Source of the DNA: Watersipora subatra
Taxonomy: Eukaryota > Bryozoa > Gymnolaemata > Cheilostomatida > Watersiporidae
Reading direction: 5' to 3'
Assembly: GCF_963576615.1 (NCBI RefSeq)
Contig: NC_088715.1
Span: forward strand, 60,733,802 to 60,797,801
DNA length: 64,000 bases
Shown here: positions 33,736 to 47,180 of the stretch, in pieces
Layout of the letters: each line of letters starts with the position of its first letter
Position numbering within the stretch: the first letter of the stretch is position 1
The notes under the pieces: model-generated
The model's input: only the letters and a program-made list of their open reading frames with translations
The model's database searches: none
Told to the model about the DNA's origin: nothing
Program-made: the position numbers and the translations under genes

Positions 33736-35797
33736 AAATGTTTACAAAACCGGGAATTTTGTCGAAATTATGCTAGAATATTACTGAGCCACCATCTTTA
33801 ATGCTATTGCTGCTGTTAATACACTGAACACGCTGTCGGTTGACCTATAAGATAACCTTCAAGTGTTTTTCTACATTTTCCACTATAGAGAAGCTCTTTC
33901 TATGGACAGTGTCACCTTGACACAGCAGTCAACTGAGGTACCACAACTGATCGCATTGTCATACTAAAATTTTGATCAACGTAGAGCTGAGGCGTAATGT
34001 ACAATTCGTTTTACTGTCTTCTTGCTTCATAACAAAACTCGACGTTGGAGTCATTTATAGTTTCCATATTTCATGTTTTTAATCGGCTAAAGGGGTTTGA
34101 GAACTCAGACATCGTGATCAGTAAACACTTTTCATGATGGTATATTAGTCAAAGGAGATGTTCGATACCTTTCATAGAACCCATCTTTGGCTCATTCACC
34201 CATTATAAATGTCAATGTCGAACTCAGTGAATTCATTCTCTCACGCGAGTCACACGACTAGCGTGTTTTGTTAGCCTACATGAGCCGTGACTCATAGATA
34301 ATGTTGGTTAATTTAATAACTAACAGAGGATTCTCCGAGTCAATGAGTCAAATGTACCAGGATGCGCGTCCACTGGGTGTGAGTGGCTGAAGTAACAACA
34401 AAGATAGCAGTTGTGCGTTTGCTGACAATAATACTGACAGGAGAGAGGAGTGTTGGGTGTGTGTAGCAGATGCCGAGCCCCTAACTTGTTTACAGCATCA
34501 TAATGCTCTACGCAAGAGCTTGTTGATCAGTTTATGAATAAAAAAATGTTTTATTTATATGTTTGTGTTAGCTGGCCTTTTCAACACTGGATCAGGGCTA
34601 CCTAACGGGACATCAATAACACCTGCTGTTTATGAGCATTCGTAACCAAATGCTACAACGTGATATCCGTACTAGGATATGACGGAGTCAAACCTGGTAT
34701 ATATTTAGCCGCTGTTCACACGCATACACGACCGGAAACTGACTAAAGTCTATGTAAAAAACGTAAGATACAAATAAAAACTTTGGCATGGTCAAACTTT
34801 TCTGATCAGTTTTGTGAACCATGGCAGCATGTTGGTTGAATTACGTGTCCTTCGGGAAACAGGCTTGAGACAGTTCTCTTCCTTTTGTACGTGTAACTAG
34901 CAAGTGAAAGCAACTTAATAAAACATTTTATGAATTAACTGATCCGTTTCTGACTTTTCAATTAAGATGTGGCCTAACAATAGTCTGCTTATGTAAATAT
35001 TAGTCTTGCTCTTACAAAAAGGACGTGTTTTTAAGAGAAGTTTGAAACAGTATAGCGAGAAGAGCTTTTTACACAGATAAATGCATGGGTATAGTTTTAA
35101 TGTTGGTTTTTAATGAAATGCTAGAATATTCTGGCTGTGGCTGGTTTGATGGTTTGGCAACAAAGAACGTCACCCGCTTTACCTGTTGGTTAGACCTTTA
35201 GAAATGCCTACAAAGTCTTTAGCACCAGTTGAAAAGCAAGATTACCATCTCTTTGCTTTATTTAAATTTTTAGGCATTCTAAATCTTTAAAGCATACAAC
35301 ATTTTATTCTTTTCAGCAAGAGTTTTTCCCTTATCGATTGTAGGCCTGTGCTTTATCATAGTTCAATAGTTTCGTTTTACAAAATAGTTCACAAGTAAGC
35401 ACAAGATAATCATATCTTCAAAAAACATCTGCAGAGTTGCATGGGATAGCCTTAAACCTTTCATAGCTTACTATTCTATGACCAGAGGCCGGTGCTTTCG
35501 TGTTTTTCTTTCTCGGGCTGTATGCCACGCGGTGTTGTAGTGAACTATTGACCTTGTGAGCTGTTGCGCAATAAAAGCTTTGTATGCAAACACTACTAGC
35601 GAAGACGGACATTGACCGATTTGTCATTCAAATAAGCTAGCCAATCAAAACTACTCCCTTCGTCAAAGCGCATAAATCATTGGTTATTTGCTACTAGCTA
35701 AGGCACCACTATCACGCTTCAATCATCTGCCGCATTAGTGAAAGAAAAGCGCAGGTGTGAGGCCGTTGCGTTTAATGATTAGCCGAGGCATTTTAGA

Positions 35798-36024
35798 ATG
35801 CTCAGTGTGAAACGATTACCTACGATAACAACATCCAAATCTTCTAAAATTCTATATAGGAAAGATATCAACAGTGACATGATTGGTGCATCAATAGTTG
35901 GTGACTCCAGATCTGGCAAGAAAAGATCATCTGGAAAACTTCTGGATAATGACACTTTACTAGTAATTCTAAACACAGTACTAAGGAGCCCAACTAGTAG
36001 CGTAGAGACCGAATCAGTAACGCA
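35798..36024 (+). CDS. TSC22D: TSC22-like exon 1 (short-isoform start)
   Basis: Residues 1-75 and two bases of codon 76. Rich in Ser, Lys and Thr (TITTSKSSK; SGKKRSSGKLL; SPTSSVETESV). Donor ACGCA|GTAAGT. Assignment rests on the open frame, the strong donor and the exact phase fit with exon 2, since this part is not conserved. Confidence 0.78.
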
Positions 36025-39000
36025 GTAAGTTGTTATGGAATTTTAGATGTTTATGTTGTGCAGGTTTTTGTTGAATCTGTGATGACACGCTCTTAAATAC
36101 TACCGGCTTTAGCAGGTGACAAACAGGAATATGACTTATGAGCAAGCAATTCTGACTTAGTTAACATAACTGAATGAATGCTGTTGCATTGTTAAGCTGT
36201 ATTAGTGTGCATTTCGCTGCCAGTTTTCTTCGGTACGTGCATTTGTGCTGCGGTGTGATTGACCCTGATGAATCTGCTAAATTTCACAAGTTGTCTTTTC
36301 TATATAATAGAATAGTCATCGGGTTTGTGTTTTTTGTGCAGTTATGGATTCTTATCCAAGATACACAACAGATAAGGTGAAACCAGGTTTAGATTGGTGC
36401 ATTCCTTCTTGTTAAGGTTGCATCCGTTATAACTGTATTATAATGAAGTCGCAACTGCATCAAAATATTGGTAGGTCGGATAACTCCTCAGTTTGACTCA
36501 ATAACCACAGAAATGGTCTTTTTCCACCCATATCCGCCACTCCTTGCCACAATAAGCATTATTTCATCATACTGATGGATAGCTCGAGGGGAAATCCCCG
36601 GATCAGGAAACGCAGTTGTTAGACTAGCAATGTTCCTTATCGAAGTTGCTTCACCACTGAAATTTCATGTGGGGAGCTACAGCATATCATTGGCACAGCG
36701 CCTGAATTAGCAATTGGCAGCTTTGAAAGGAAACAGAAAACTTCTTGTCTGAGTTACCGAGACCTTTGGTCTTCATTAGAGTGAGTTCCGGGCAGACTTT
36801 GACCATCCATTTATACAGACATAAAAATGATGAAATCAATAATGAAATCGAATATTTTATGCTCAATTACTATCTATCGCTGATACTGTAAATCTGCAAA
36901 ATTGCATCATTCGCAAGATGGAAACGACAAAAGCCCGTAAGTCAAGTGATTTTTGTTACTCGCAAATTTTTACCGAATGTTTCACGTACTTGCATGTGAA
37001 AAATAGAAACGGCACTTGCAAAAGATGTGCAAAAAAATGCCGTGCTAACTATTCCATTTTAAACATTGTTCATACTATTGTCGATTTTATTTTGAAAGTG
37101 CTACTAAGCGAGACAGGAATGTGCCGCTATAACCCCTAGCGTAGATTTCCTTGTCTTTTTTAACAACGCGCCCTCAAATAATCCACATGTGTGTCTATTG
37201 AAACACGACGGGTAGAGTAACTCCAGTGGCGCACAACTCCAAATATGCAGAATCTGTACAATGGAAACTTGGGAGTAGAAAATGAGAGTAGTGTTTGACT
37301 TCCCCTCTGGTCGAAACACTCAAGAAAAGACACCACGCCTCCGCTGCATCGCAAACTCTGGCTATGCACTGCGCATGTTAAGAATGATGAGCCAGGAATT
37401 AATGACGCGGTTATAGCAATTATGAAGGTGGGCTGTGTCATGGTGAATCATGGTAGAGCATTGTCATTTGAGTTTCACCAAGAATTTGGTACTTGATAAT
37501 TCTTTGCTTACATCGCTGCTAATTATCCGATTATGATGAAACACCGGGTAAACCAGCTGTGCTCAGCGCTCCCAGTTATGGGCGTTGACTCTAGACTGCT
37601 GCAGGGCGTACTAGATAAACAAGAACACGCAGGTATAAGATAAAAATTATTTCCATGCAGCTTGCGATGCAAAGCACCTGCCAGTGCTGCCTCAGTTATA
37701 CTTAATTTCAGAATAGGCGCTGCCTTTACTGGTCATGTTTAGCATATTGATGCAACAATCCGTACTTTCGCCTGCTATATACCTAGTGCACCATACATGA
37801 CCATATGATACACTGTGTCTAAAAAAACTTTTTGTAGTTTTTATAGCTTTTGAAGCGCTTTCAGTTTTAAAGCTTTTTACGCTTTCAAAGTGCTAAAAGT
37901 GTTGGTAGTTTTCCCATAGTTATCTCTTGAGTACTTGATTGGATTATGATCCCAATAATTGATTTTGTTTCCATGACTTCAAGGAGGTTATAAGCCAACT
38001 ACTGAAATTTGAAATATTTTCTGTAACCATTCCATTTTTGAAATGTTAGCGGTATAAATAAATCAATTTCCTTCATGCGGCTTCCTAAAGGCCAAACGTC
38101 AATCAATGCTTCTCTCAAATTACCCATCTGAAACGCACGAGTTGCAGTAGGAAATATAGCCTAAGGTCATGATGCTAAGCCATCCTCAGTATCATTTGTG
38201 ACATCATCAAAAAGATTAGCCGCCTTGTATTGCTGCCTGATCAATAATTATTAATGTTGCACTTGATGCCACTGTGCTGGAGGGTTCATCTTTTCACAGG
38301 ATGTGATGTTGTTTTTCATATTGCGTTCTGCACTTCCTTGCTTGTCGCTATTTCTCTTTGCTTTCTAACCCGTCTCGCATCCTCGAAATCTCTCCAGATT
38401 CAGTTGGCGTGAAATAAAAATGACTAGATCATCAACGCATATCCTTAGTTGTCTCACCTAGCACTCCCTTGACCTTGTATGAACAGCAACTCTTTGGTTC
38501 CACTCCCGAAAGGTCATCAAATTTACTTCATTATTCGAGTAGTTGTTCCTCAGTTCGTGTAACTAGATTACCTTTTAGCCATGACAAATTGAAAATGCCG
38601 ACATTGGACTATCAAAATATAAGCAGCCAACGAAATTATTTTAATTAGTAGTATCCCCTATGTTTAGTGTCACCCCCTATGTCTAGTGTCACCCTCTATG
38701 TCTAGTGTCAATGGGGATGTCACTCTTAATAAGAAATGTTTTAAGCTCGGTTTTTGAACAAGCCTAACATCTGAGATAGTTGACGATAAAATGCAGTGCA
38801 ACAAATGATTGATGGACAGTCTGAGGTCGGACTGCCTGGGATATTCTTCAGCGATCTCTACTCAACTGGAACCGTTCTTGTAGTCACCAGTGATAGCAGA
38901 CTTGAAGGTCTTTCAGCTGGTTACGCAGTTCTCATTTATTAGTATTAATGTCAATATTTTGTTTACTTGTTCTTTTTTATTTCACCAATAATAACATCTA

Positions 39001-42000
39001 ACACGAAGTCCATAAATAACAGGTTTACTATTGCTGTCATCTGTTTAAAAGCAGTAAACAATAGCGCTGTGCCACATTGATCTCTCAGTTTTCTCAGGAT
39101 TCGTTAGTGGAAAAGTTCTACTTCCCAGTTGTCTAGATGTCTATTACGTATTTCTTGTTGTTTGTTGAAGCGATCTCTGATAAGTGTTAACAGGTTGTTT
39201 TGACTCTCAGTCGACAAAAGTCCGCGTTACACTAGGACTGTTGTGATGCTATTCACTGGTGACCAACTAGACATAGGAAGGGCTCAGGCTTATCTGACGT
39301 CAGACTGCCACATTGTTTGCAGATGTTTGGGGTCAGAAGGTGAGAGCCCCCTTTATCTTATCCAGTTCAGGCTCACTCATTGCAGATTCACACTTAACAG
39401 TTTTCCTTGTTGACCACTTTTCAGCAGTTATCGCCCTGACATCTAAATGTATTGAAGATAGAGTTTTGTTCTACATCTCTACATCTACCTGCTAGGAGCA
39501 TTTCATACTCTTGGCTATATTTAAGTTCATGTCAATATCTCGGTACTTGCCCTAGGCATTTTCTTTAATTCTGCTCACCTAGTCAGGCATTGAAATTCAT
39601 TTAGTGAACAGCTTCTTTATGCCCAGTTATTTTAGACAAAATACGAACACATGAAAGGCTTACATAATACAATTGCATAATCAGCTAATTTGTGCTCTAG
39701 AATTAACCTTCGCCCTATCCATTTTTAGTATGGTACGGTTCACAATGCCCCCCTTATCCCTTTCATCCAATTGAATAGAATATTTCCTTACGTCTTAGTC
39801 TAAACAGCTGGACAGTAAAACTGAGTTGAATTTAGCTGCCAAGTGGTATTGCAACCTATGAAGACAGCACATCGGCAGCACATCACCTGTCGAGGCTTTT
39901 CATCAACGCCCCTGGCTAGCTTTTTGGTTGGAATGCAGTGGATGATAGAACAAGACACACCCAATATGAAATCAGCAAGATCATGGGCTTTAGTGGCTTT
40001 GGAATGTTTTTGGTAAATATTTTTTGTCTGTAATTTGGGTGTGAGGCAGTGACGAAACCACAAACTCTGCTCTGCCCATCTCAAGCTAAATGCAAGCTGA
40101 CTGAGAACTGATGAGCCACAAACACCCACCACTGTAGTCTTGCATATTATGTATAGCCAGTTTTTGAGCAAATTATCTTCTGCCTTGAGGACTTTTACAC
40201 CATACAGAAGTGGTTATGATGAATTTTAGCCTGAGATGGACCTCTAGTCATGTGAAAGTGTTAGTAGCTGCAGCTTTGGACGCTTCTTGGGAATCTAAAT
40301 TGCCATTCTGGAGCGGGAGACTAAATTAATCTCATAGTGGTGTTGAGATTGTTGACATCAAAGTGCTCTGCACATTTTTCTATAGAAAACTGTTTTGCCT
40401 GTTTACCCTCATGCAAACAAAGTGTTTATTACAAAAACCTATTGTTGGGGCAAGCATGGATGTTATAATCATTCGCTGAGACGTACAATAACACAATTCC
40501 ACTGCGGTTATATAGATAATGATTTTCATGGTCACCTTTCCAGATAATCTCATTGGTTGAGAATGACACGGCAGAACAGACTCTATTTCTTTTTATCAGA
40601 TTAAGTAAAAATAAAACAAACTGAATCTAGAACTAGCGAAGAATGCAAAATATGTCGATAAAAGCCCACAAGAGTGATCAGGATGAACTGGTAGGACGGG
40701 CTGACACCGCTTCTATATATGTTAATTATTTTTGCTATAAAAAGTTGTACTTGAATGCGTTTGATGCTTATCGATACTTGGTCTTTGCGCTTCGCAATCC
40801 CCAGGGTTTACACGAGTGTGCGAAACCTTCCATAACAGCGTCAATTCATCACCACTCCTGGCATCTCTGAGTCAATATTGATCAGTTAATAGCATGCCAG
40901 CGAGAGGTCAAGATGCTGCTTATCACTTCTCTGACCTGAGTAAGGACACATAGGTAGCATCTGAGTGGGTTTACCTGGGATAACCCGCGGCTGGGTTCCC
41001 TTGACTCACCTGTACTCCAGAATTTCTCAGTCTTTGTTCAATTTCTCTTGAATGTTAACTGCCGACAATTTAAAGAGTTCGATACGACGGGTGTATACGG
41101 ACTAGTTACTTTCTTAGCACTTTCTGTGAAACCAGGTTCTCTTAAGATCTTCATGTTCTAGGGAATATTCCAAAATTAGACAAAATAGACAGCCTGCTAG
41201 GTTTTTATATAACATCAGGTACTATATAAAAATTACACCTTGTACATCGTTGAAAAACCTTGTGCCTTGTATGGTTTTGCTTGGTTTGCAATCTTTGTTT
41301 CTCCCAAGGAAGACTAGTACAAAGAAATATATCAAAGTTTTATTCTCTTGTCATTTTACATGTGAGGTAAGCTTGCGAAAGCATCAACTCTTTCTACTTC
41401 ATTCAGCTGTATTATTAGAAAACTACCTGATGCTGGTCAACTAAGCGCAGTCGACTAACTCTTTTGTGTTGATCATGTAATCGGTCACAAATCGATTTTG
41501 GGACTTTTCCACTGCATGACAAATGATCACCTGAGATCATGGCGCTTGTCCTGTAGATTGCGCTTCCCTTCACAACATCAGCTTGTTTACTCCACTCAAC
41601 TGTCATAACCACCCAATGAATCGTCATTGAGGTTTGTGGTCATCAAATCTTTCACTTTTTCTTCATTAATCGCATGCAATCATCATGCACATCTTGCGTG
41701 TCAGCGATGGACGCCCACCCTACCACAAACGCTAACCTGTATATTTTTAGAGCTGGCTAATCTTTTTGTTTGTAAATAAGGTCTGACGCCACGCAGTGCG
41801 GTCTAATCCTGACTCTGGGAATGACCTACTAACCTACCGCATGATATGAAATGCTCAAGTATGTTTCAATAGCAAGAGATGATAAAAATATGGCAGTGCT
41901 GTGTAGCGTGAACTGTCTAGTTTGTTTGCCGATAACAGGTATCTCTGTATATGACCCAAGGAGCTAAAGGCTAAAAAAATTTGTACTTGATGTAGGCTAT

Positions 42001-45000
42001 TACCCTGGCAATCTTAAGTGCTCTTCGTCAGGCGTGTTGATAAAGCGCAGAGAATAACCAAGTGCATGAGTTCAGGTTTTTTTCCTAATCTCTAGGATTG
42101 GATGGACAGATTGACACGGCTATTATTATAGTAAAGATAAGAAGTATACGAAAGTTCCCTGATTAGTGGAAGGTTTAGGTATGTTTACAATGTATCACGT
42201 GCAATGTTTCCTTGTCATGGAAAAGCCTCCACCTTCATTTTTTGATCCAAAGCATCTGATGACTTACGTGAACAAGCAGGGATTAGCTCTGTGGTTCAAC
42301 TAGTTTCCTGGTTGTGCAATGGGTGAGCTATAAATTCAGTGGTTGACCTGCAATAGCATTCTTCATTTAATTAGCCTTATAATTCACTCCGAATTGAACT
42401 CTCCTTGGCCTCCGAGCGTTGAGGATCAGCTGATCGCCCTGCTATATTTCCTGTGCAACTCCAAACACACCTGGGATTTCCACTGACTTCATAAAAATGT
42501 AAAAAAGGACATAGGCGATGGATGAGCACATGCGTTGACGTCAAAGAAGAGGCTAATCAAAATTCTAGTTATTTTACAAAATACTTGCTAGTAATCGGAG
42601 CATGTTTTGCTTGTTAATTGTTATTGTTAATTGTTATTGTTAATTGTTATTCCGAAGAATATATCATAGGATGTTAAAAATGGCAGTTTAAATAATATCA
42701 AAGGTATTCATTCATTTGTTAGTTGTGAACGTCGGGACTATTACAAACTGTCACATTTTCAAAAAGTTAACCTATTATTTTTAGCAACTTTGGCTAATAC
42801 TGATGTATTATAATGCTTTTCAATATGAATGGTACACATAGATGTTTCAATGATATCGTTCACACTATTAGATGCCTTATATATGTACATGAAAAATCCC
42901 ATACACGTAGTTGATCTTAATATCTCTTTATCCAATCAAGGTTGTTCAATGCAGAGAGATTGGTTACAAAATAGTAATTTTAATTAGCCCTGAAAAAGTT
43001 GACATTGAAGAAATGGTCAAATATTTACTAAATATCAGGCTTTACTAAACATCTTAAATATTATATTTATCATCTATACTCCTCCGTGTGTGTGTACGTG
43101 CAATGATATTGCAATTCGATACTCTCCTATTCTTCAGGGACCTTTTGCATAAGTAAATGCTATTTAGTTGTGTAGACAACTGCAGTTGTAGAAATGTTTG
43201 TTTGCGGCTTGTACGAGTTTCCACTTGTGTATGTATGACTTTTTATTGCCATTAGTAATTATCAACAAAATGATAATTTTTATTATTTGTCGAAACAAAA
43301 GTGAGAAGACAGAAATCAGGAATTAGTTAGTTGAAGACAAGTTTTAAAAGTTGGTAATCTAATAGTATTAGAGTCAGGGTAGTGAAAAAAAGGTTGTAGT
43401 AACAGAAAGTTCATAAATTGAAACATACGATGGTGGATGTAGTATGTTTGTGTCACGAAATACAAAACGATGTTTGTCATATGTGTGGAAGGACAACTAC
43501 CAATGGCTACTTATCATGGCTAGTAGGATACAAAAGCGAACAAATAAGTCAAAAACCACAAAGTAGCTGCCAACACATTTTGTATAGACATTATAATAGT
43601 TGTGGCTGATAAATAAACATGGTAAGGGTTCACCTCTCTGTTGGCTTGAATGGTTGTCAAATTCATGTTAACATTTCTTTCTTCTGGGAAGTGATCCATG
43701 ATACACTGACGGTGCAGAAAAATTAGAAATAGCCAAGGATCTCTATATTCAACAGCACATGCCAAATATGACCCATAAGTCTGGTTAACTATAACCAGTT
43801 CATGAAAGTGAGAAAACTGTTAAAATCAGGCAACAAGCTGAAATGACTTTGAAAATGGACCTTTAGGAAAAATCTTTAGGCCTCGAATCTACATTATATC
43901 AAAGTTATATATTTACTAAAACAATGTTTTTATTGGTATTATTCATATCCTGTGTAAATTGTAAAAGTTTTCTAATGATCTACTAGAATGCGGTACTAAA
44001 TTCCAAGTACAACCCAGATTTTCTGCGCAGTTACAACTGGACTAACACTATGATGTAGAATTCTAATGAAGCGAAGGGTCATTTCAAGCGTGAAGAACTT
44101 ATTACTAGGCACTAACTAAATTCATTATTCAAAGAAGAAATATGATTATACACCGCAATGATAATATATAAGGTTTATTACCGCCTCGCCATGCCAACGA
44201 CCTCTGCTTAAGGTCGTCAACATAATTGTATTTCGACAAACTGCAGCGGAGAACAGCTGAACCCGGCAATCTCGCTTCATCAATTTTCGACTTCTACGAT
44301 TCTATACATTCGTTGTTCATTTTAGAAACATAAACAAGCCGGTTGCCGTGTTCTTACTAGTTATTTCTTTGTTACGCAGTGATAAAATCTCTTCATACGT
44401 CAGCTAGTAGTTCTGTTAATCACCTATCAAGAATGCACAAGCGAGCATTAACAAAAGAAACGAGAAACTCGTATCAAATGGCCATCAAAGAAGCTTTAGT
44501 CAGTTAAGCAAGCTTTTTCAGGTAGCCAAGCATCGCTCTAAAATAAATCTACCTCCACTAGAGATGCATCGCTATTACGAAATTGCTTTCTATGTACGCT
44601 TTTTGCTAGGCAGATCGGGTGGCCCATGGACCACCCTAAAGAAAGCTATGGCTTGGAGTTAAAGAATACAGGCAGTTCCGGCTGACCCTATAAAATAGAA
44701 ATACTTGTTGTATTTGGCTCACATGCATTCCTTTTTCTGCCGATTGCACTCTAACCAGTGGGATAATTATAGCCGAATGACAGAGAATAAAACCCCAAAG
44801 CCTTGTTTTTTGTGCGCCTTTCCAAACAGACTGTGTTTTGAATCCCGTTACAAAAATGCTACAGTAAACCGAAAACTGCATGCTTGTTATGCTACAAAGT
44901 TCACACTGATTGCTCACACATTGATCAGTTTATTCAAGCAAGGCTTACAATGTCAACCAAGTTGCCTTTTGCAGCGGCATTCCAACGGCAGCAAATGAAT

Positions 45001-47180
45001 AGTTGCTGAGTTAATTGTTGCTTTTAATATATTTTCCAAATTCACCATATTGATGAGGTTATGTTGTATTTGCAGAAAGCACAATTTCCCGAGGCAGAGA
45101 GCTGTGGCTGCAATAGACTATAAAATAGAGAAAGCTATGGTATGTCATATGAATTATTTTAGACCTCAGTACAGTAATTCTCCGCTTTTCTCGGTTATCC
45201 GGGGCCGATGCCCCGCGATAAGTAAAAATCTTGAAATAACGCTGATAAACTGATAAACTGACATCTAATAGTCAATATTTCATTTATCTTAAACATTTTC
45301 TTCTTCTGAGGCTCATTTGATAATTTTGAAGAGACAAGATAAAGGGTGTCACTATGTTTCCGTGATGCGAATCATACGGATTTGGAGTTGTGTTACCGTG
45401 CGAATTAAGTGTTTTTATGGACATTCGCATTGTGGGTTGACTCCGACGCCCTGTGGAAAAAAAGTAAGGAATTGTACTCTATAAATTAATAATAAGCGAC
45501 GCATGCGTTAGCGACGCAAACACGTTAAACTCGATCGGAAAAGGATGAATGAAAGCATTGAAAATGTTTAAAATTGAATAGCTGGTGCGGTATTTTAATG
45601 CACATCATTCGCAAGTGCTTTTTCCATTATTCGCAACCCTGACGGATTCGATAAAGTTTCGAGAATTGCAAAACTCGCTGAGCTTGCAGATTTATGCCGT
45701 TTCCATGATGCCGTTAACTGGAGGATTGGCTCAAGTTTGTGCATCATGGAAACATAGTTTATTACGAGTGCGTTGTTCATTTACACTTGAGAAAATGTAA
45801 CAAAAAACAGCAAACCACGGTGACTGCTCACACCTGGGCCAGAGTATGACAGAGATTTATGTATTTTATTTTTCACTCATTTTCTGTAATTTTGAATTTT
45901 TTATTCTGCGAAGTACTGAAAATACAAAAGGTGAATCGCTGAGTAGCGAGGATTACCGTAACCTCGTGTCAACTAGTAAAGTCATCCATTGCTGCGTGCT
46001 CATGACTCTCATGATTAGCTTTCAATTGTCTTATTCCTGATTAGCGAACAATGGAACCATCCAAACTTGTAATTACAATAAGTTATTCCTTCATTGATTC
46101 AGTTTTCACATTTTTGGAGCTGAAACAAAGCCTGGACTTTCCACTGTGTCTTTACTTCCTCATAATCCTGGCAGTATAGTAAACAGATGAGACCTCCATA
46201 ACATTTACCACCCTCTCCTTCATCTCTATCATCATAACTGTACTAAATGTTGTAAATATTATCACTGGAGGGCTCCTGTACTTATCGTGCATGTGTTTAC
46301 ACAGCTAAGGATAAACATCCATCTGTAATGCATTATTTAATAATACATGTATTATTTAATAATACATGGGCCGGAAATATAATTTAATATGGGTATGTTT
46401 TTATCTATGCATTGCAAAAATAAAACACGAAATAGTAAAAAGACTGCCTTTTAAAACATAATGTAGCCTCGAATTAAATTTTATGCAAAACTCATACCAA
46501 CTAGCATAAAGTGTTAAAGTGACAGCCTGGCAACTGATAAGTTCTCATTTATTTAACTTGCTGCAGCCACTATTGGTGGTAATTTTTAATTAAAATATAC
46601 TATTCAGTTTTGGATGCTTCCTCTTTATTCTCACCTAAACTGCAAGCTTGAATTGTTTAGATTTCTGTATTGCATGGTGGAAATTTTGAGATTATTCGTT
46701 ATTCATTATATTACTTTTGAGAAGATTATCGCCTAATTATGAAGCTAAGCCTGACAATATACATTTCACATTCATCTTTCATAATATAATTTCTGTGTTT
46801 TCATGTACTTTTAGACTAAGCGCAAAAGTTTTTGTAGACTTCTTTAATAGACATGCTGTCATAGTCGGGCATTTTCAGTCTGGGCTGATGTGCAGCCAGA
46901 CTAATGGTGGTGCAAGATAAGATAATTACTATGTTAGTCATGGATGATTTTACATGAAATATGTATTTGTTAACAGGACTCTGTGAAAATGGAATTATTA
47001 TTTACTGTACGGAAGGAGGTTAAGGAGCTCAAGTCGCAGGTTGCCTCTTTACAAATTCACAACCGATACCTCGAGCAGGAAAACAGAATTCTACGCAGTG
47101 CCGCTGCTCCGGAGACATTAGCTCAACTCGATATTCGAGACACTACCTCAAGCACCCTCACTAGTTGCTCTTCGACGTAG
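35798..47180 (+). CDS. TSC22D: TSC22-domain leucine-zipper protein, short isoform, complete (3 exons)
   Basis: Exons 35798-36024, 45076-45139 and 46977-47180 sum to 495 nt, 164 residues, with matching phases and GT-AG sites. Residues 1-75 are Ser/Thr/Lys-rich and not conserved. The TSC box begins around VAAIDYKIEKAM, matching VVAIDNKIEQAM of vertebrate TSC22D1. It runs through DSVKMELLFTVRKEVKEL into the leucine zipper (QVASLQIHNRYLEQENRILR) and ends near APETLAQL. This family (fly bunched, vertebrate TSC22D1-4) dimerises through the zipper and acts in growth, stress and BMP/TGF-beta signalling. The ATG follows an in-frame TAG at 35780-35782. Which vertebrate paralogue it corresponds to cannot be decided. 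A long-isoform first exon is not seen in the window. Confidence 0.92.
38652..38711 (+). repeat. Short tandem repeat, 21-bp unit, 3 copies
   Basis: TCCCCTATGTTTAGTGTCAC repeated three times with small changes, in TSC22-like intron 1. Confidence 0.8.
41995..42150 (+). mobile_element. tRNA-derived SINE-like copy
   Basis: GGCGTGTTGATAAAGCGCAG followed by AGAATAACCAAGTGCATGAG matches the heads at 4228 and 29983. Tail GGATGGACAGATTGACACGG, then TTATTATAGTAAAGATAAG, as at 30150-30180. Confidence 0.5.
45076..45139 (+). CDS. TSC22D: TSC22-like exon 2
   Basis: Residues 77-97. AVAAIDYKIEKAM matches the start of the TSC box. Acceptor ATTTGCAG|A and donor GCTATG|GTATGT, phase 0. The exon boundary falls at the same residue (AM|D) as in vertebrate TSC22 genes as I recall them. 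Confidence 0.92.
45140..46976 (+). other. TSC22-like intron 2
   Basis: About 1.8 kb, AT-rich. One GC-rich patch (45187-45220, GGTTATCCGGGGCCGATGCC) looks like transposon-derived DNA. No exon or intact element recognised. Confidence 0.5.
46977..47180 (+). CDS. TSC22D: TSC22-like exon 3 (leucine zipper and stop)
   Basis: Residues 98-164 and the TAG stop. Contains TVRKEVKELKSQVASL, YLEQENRILR and APETLAQL. Vertebrate TSC22 has LEQENNLLK and SPEQLAQF here. The tail is Ser/Thr-rich. Acceptor GTTAACAG|GAC. Confidence 0.95.
   Translation, partial: DSVKMELLFTVRKEVKELKSQVASLQIHNRYLEQENRILRSAAAPETLAQLDIRDTTSSTLTSCSST

Larger units (their letters stand above)
31451..35797. other. Intergenic between SLC30A9 and TSC22-like gene
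   Basis: Holds the SLC30A9 3' UTR, a non-LTR retrotransposon fragment (32716-33735) and the presumed TSC22 promoter. No other gene is supported. A GCCAATCA motif at about 35639 could be a CCAAT box for the downstream gene, but no start site can be placed. Confidence 0.55.
36025..45075 (+). other. TSC22-like intron 1, about 9 kb
   Basis: Mostly unique-looking AT-rich DNA. Contains a triple repeat at 38652-38711, a SINE-like copy at 41995-42150 and short AATTGTTATTGTT repeats at about 42613-42650. Scattered frames of 60-120 codons show no convincing domain. Alternative first exons could be hidden here but none was recognised. Confidence 0.6.

Noticed and set aside
39800..40171. Minus-strand frame of 123 codons with a Cys-rich C-terminal part (CCRC ... 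FYCPAV), faintly like the end of piggyBac transposases
   Set aside because: No DDE region or flanking continuation in any frame, and the Cys spacing fits poorly. Too weak to annotate.
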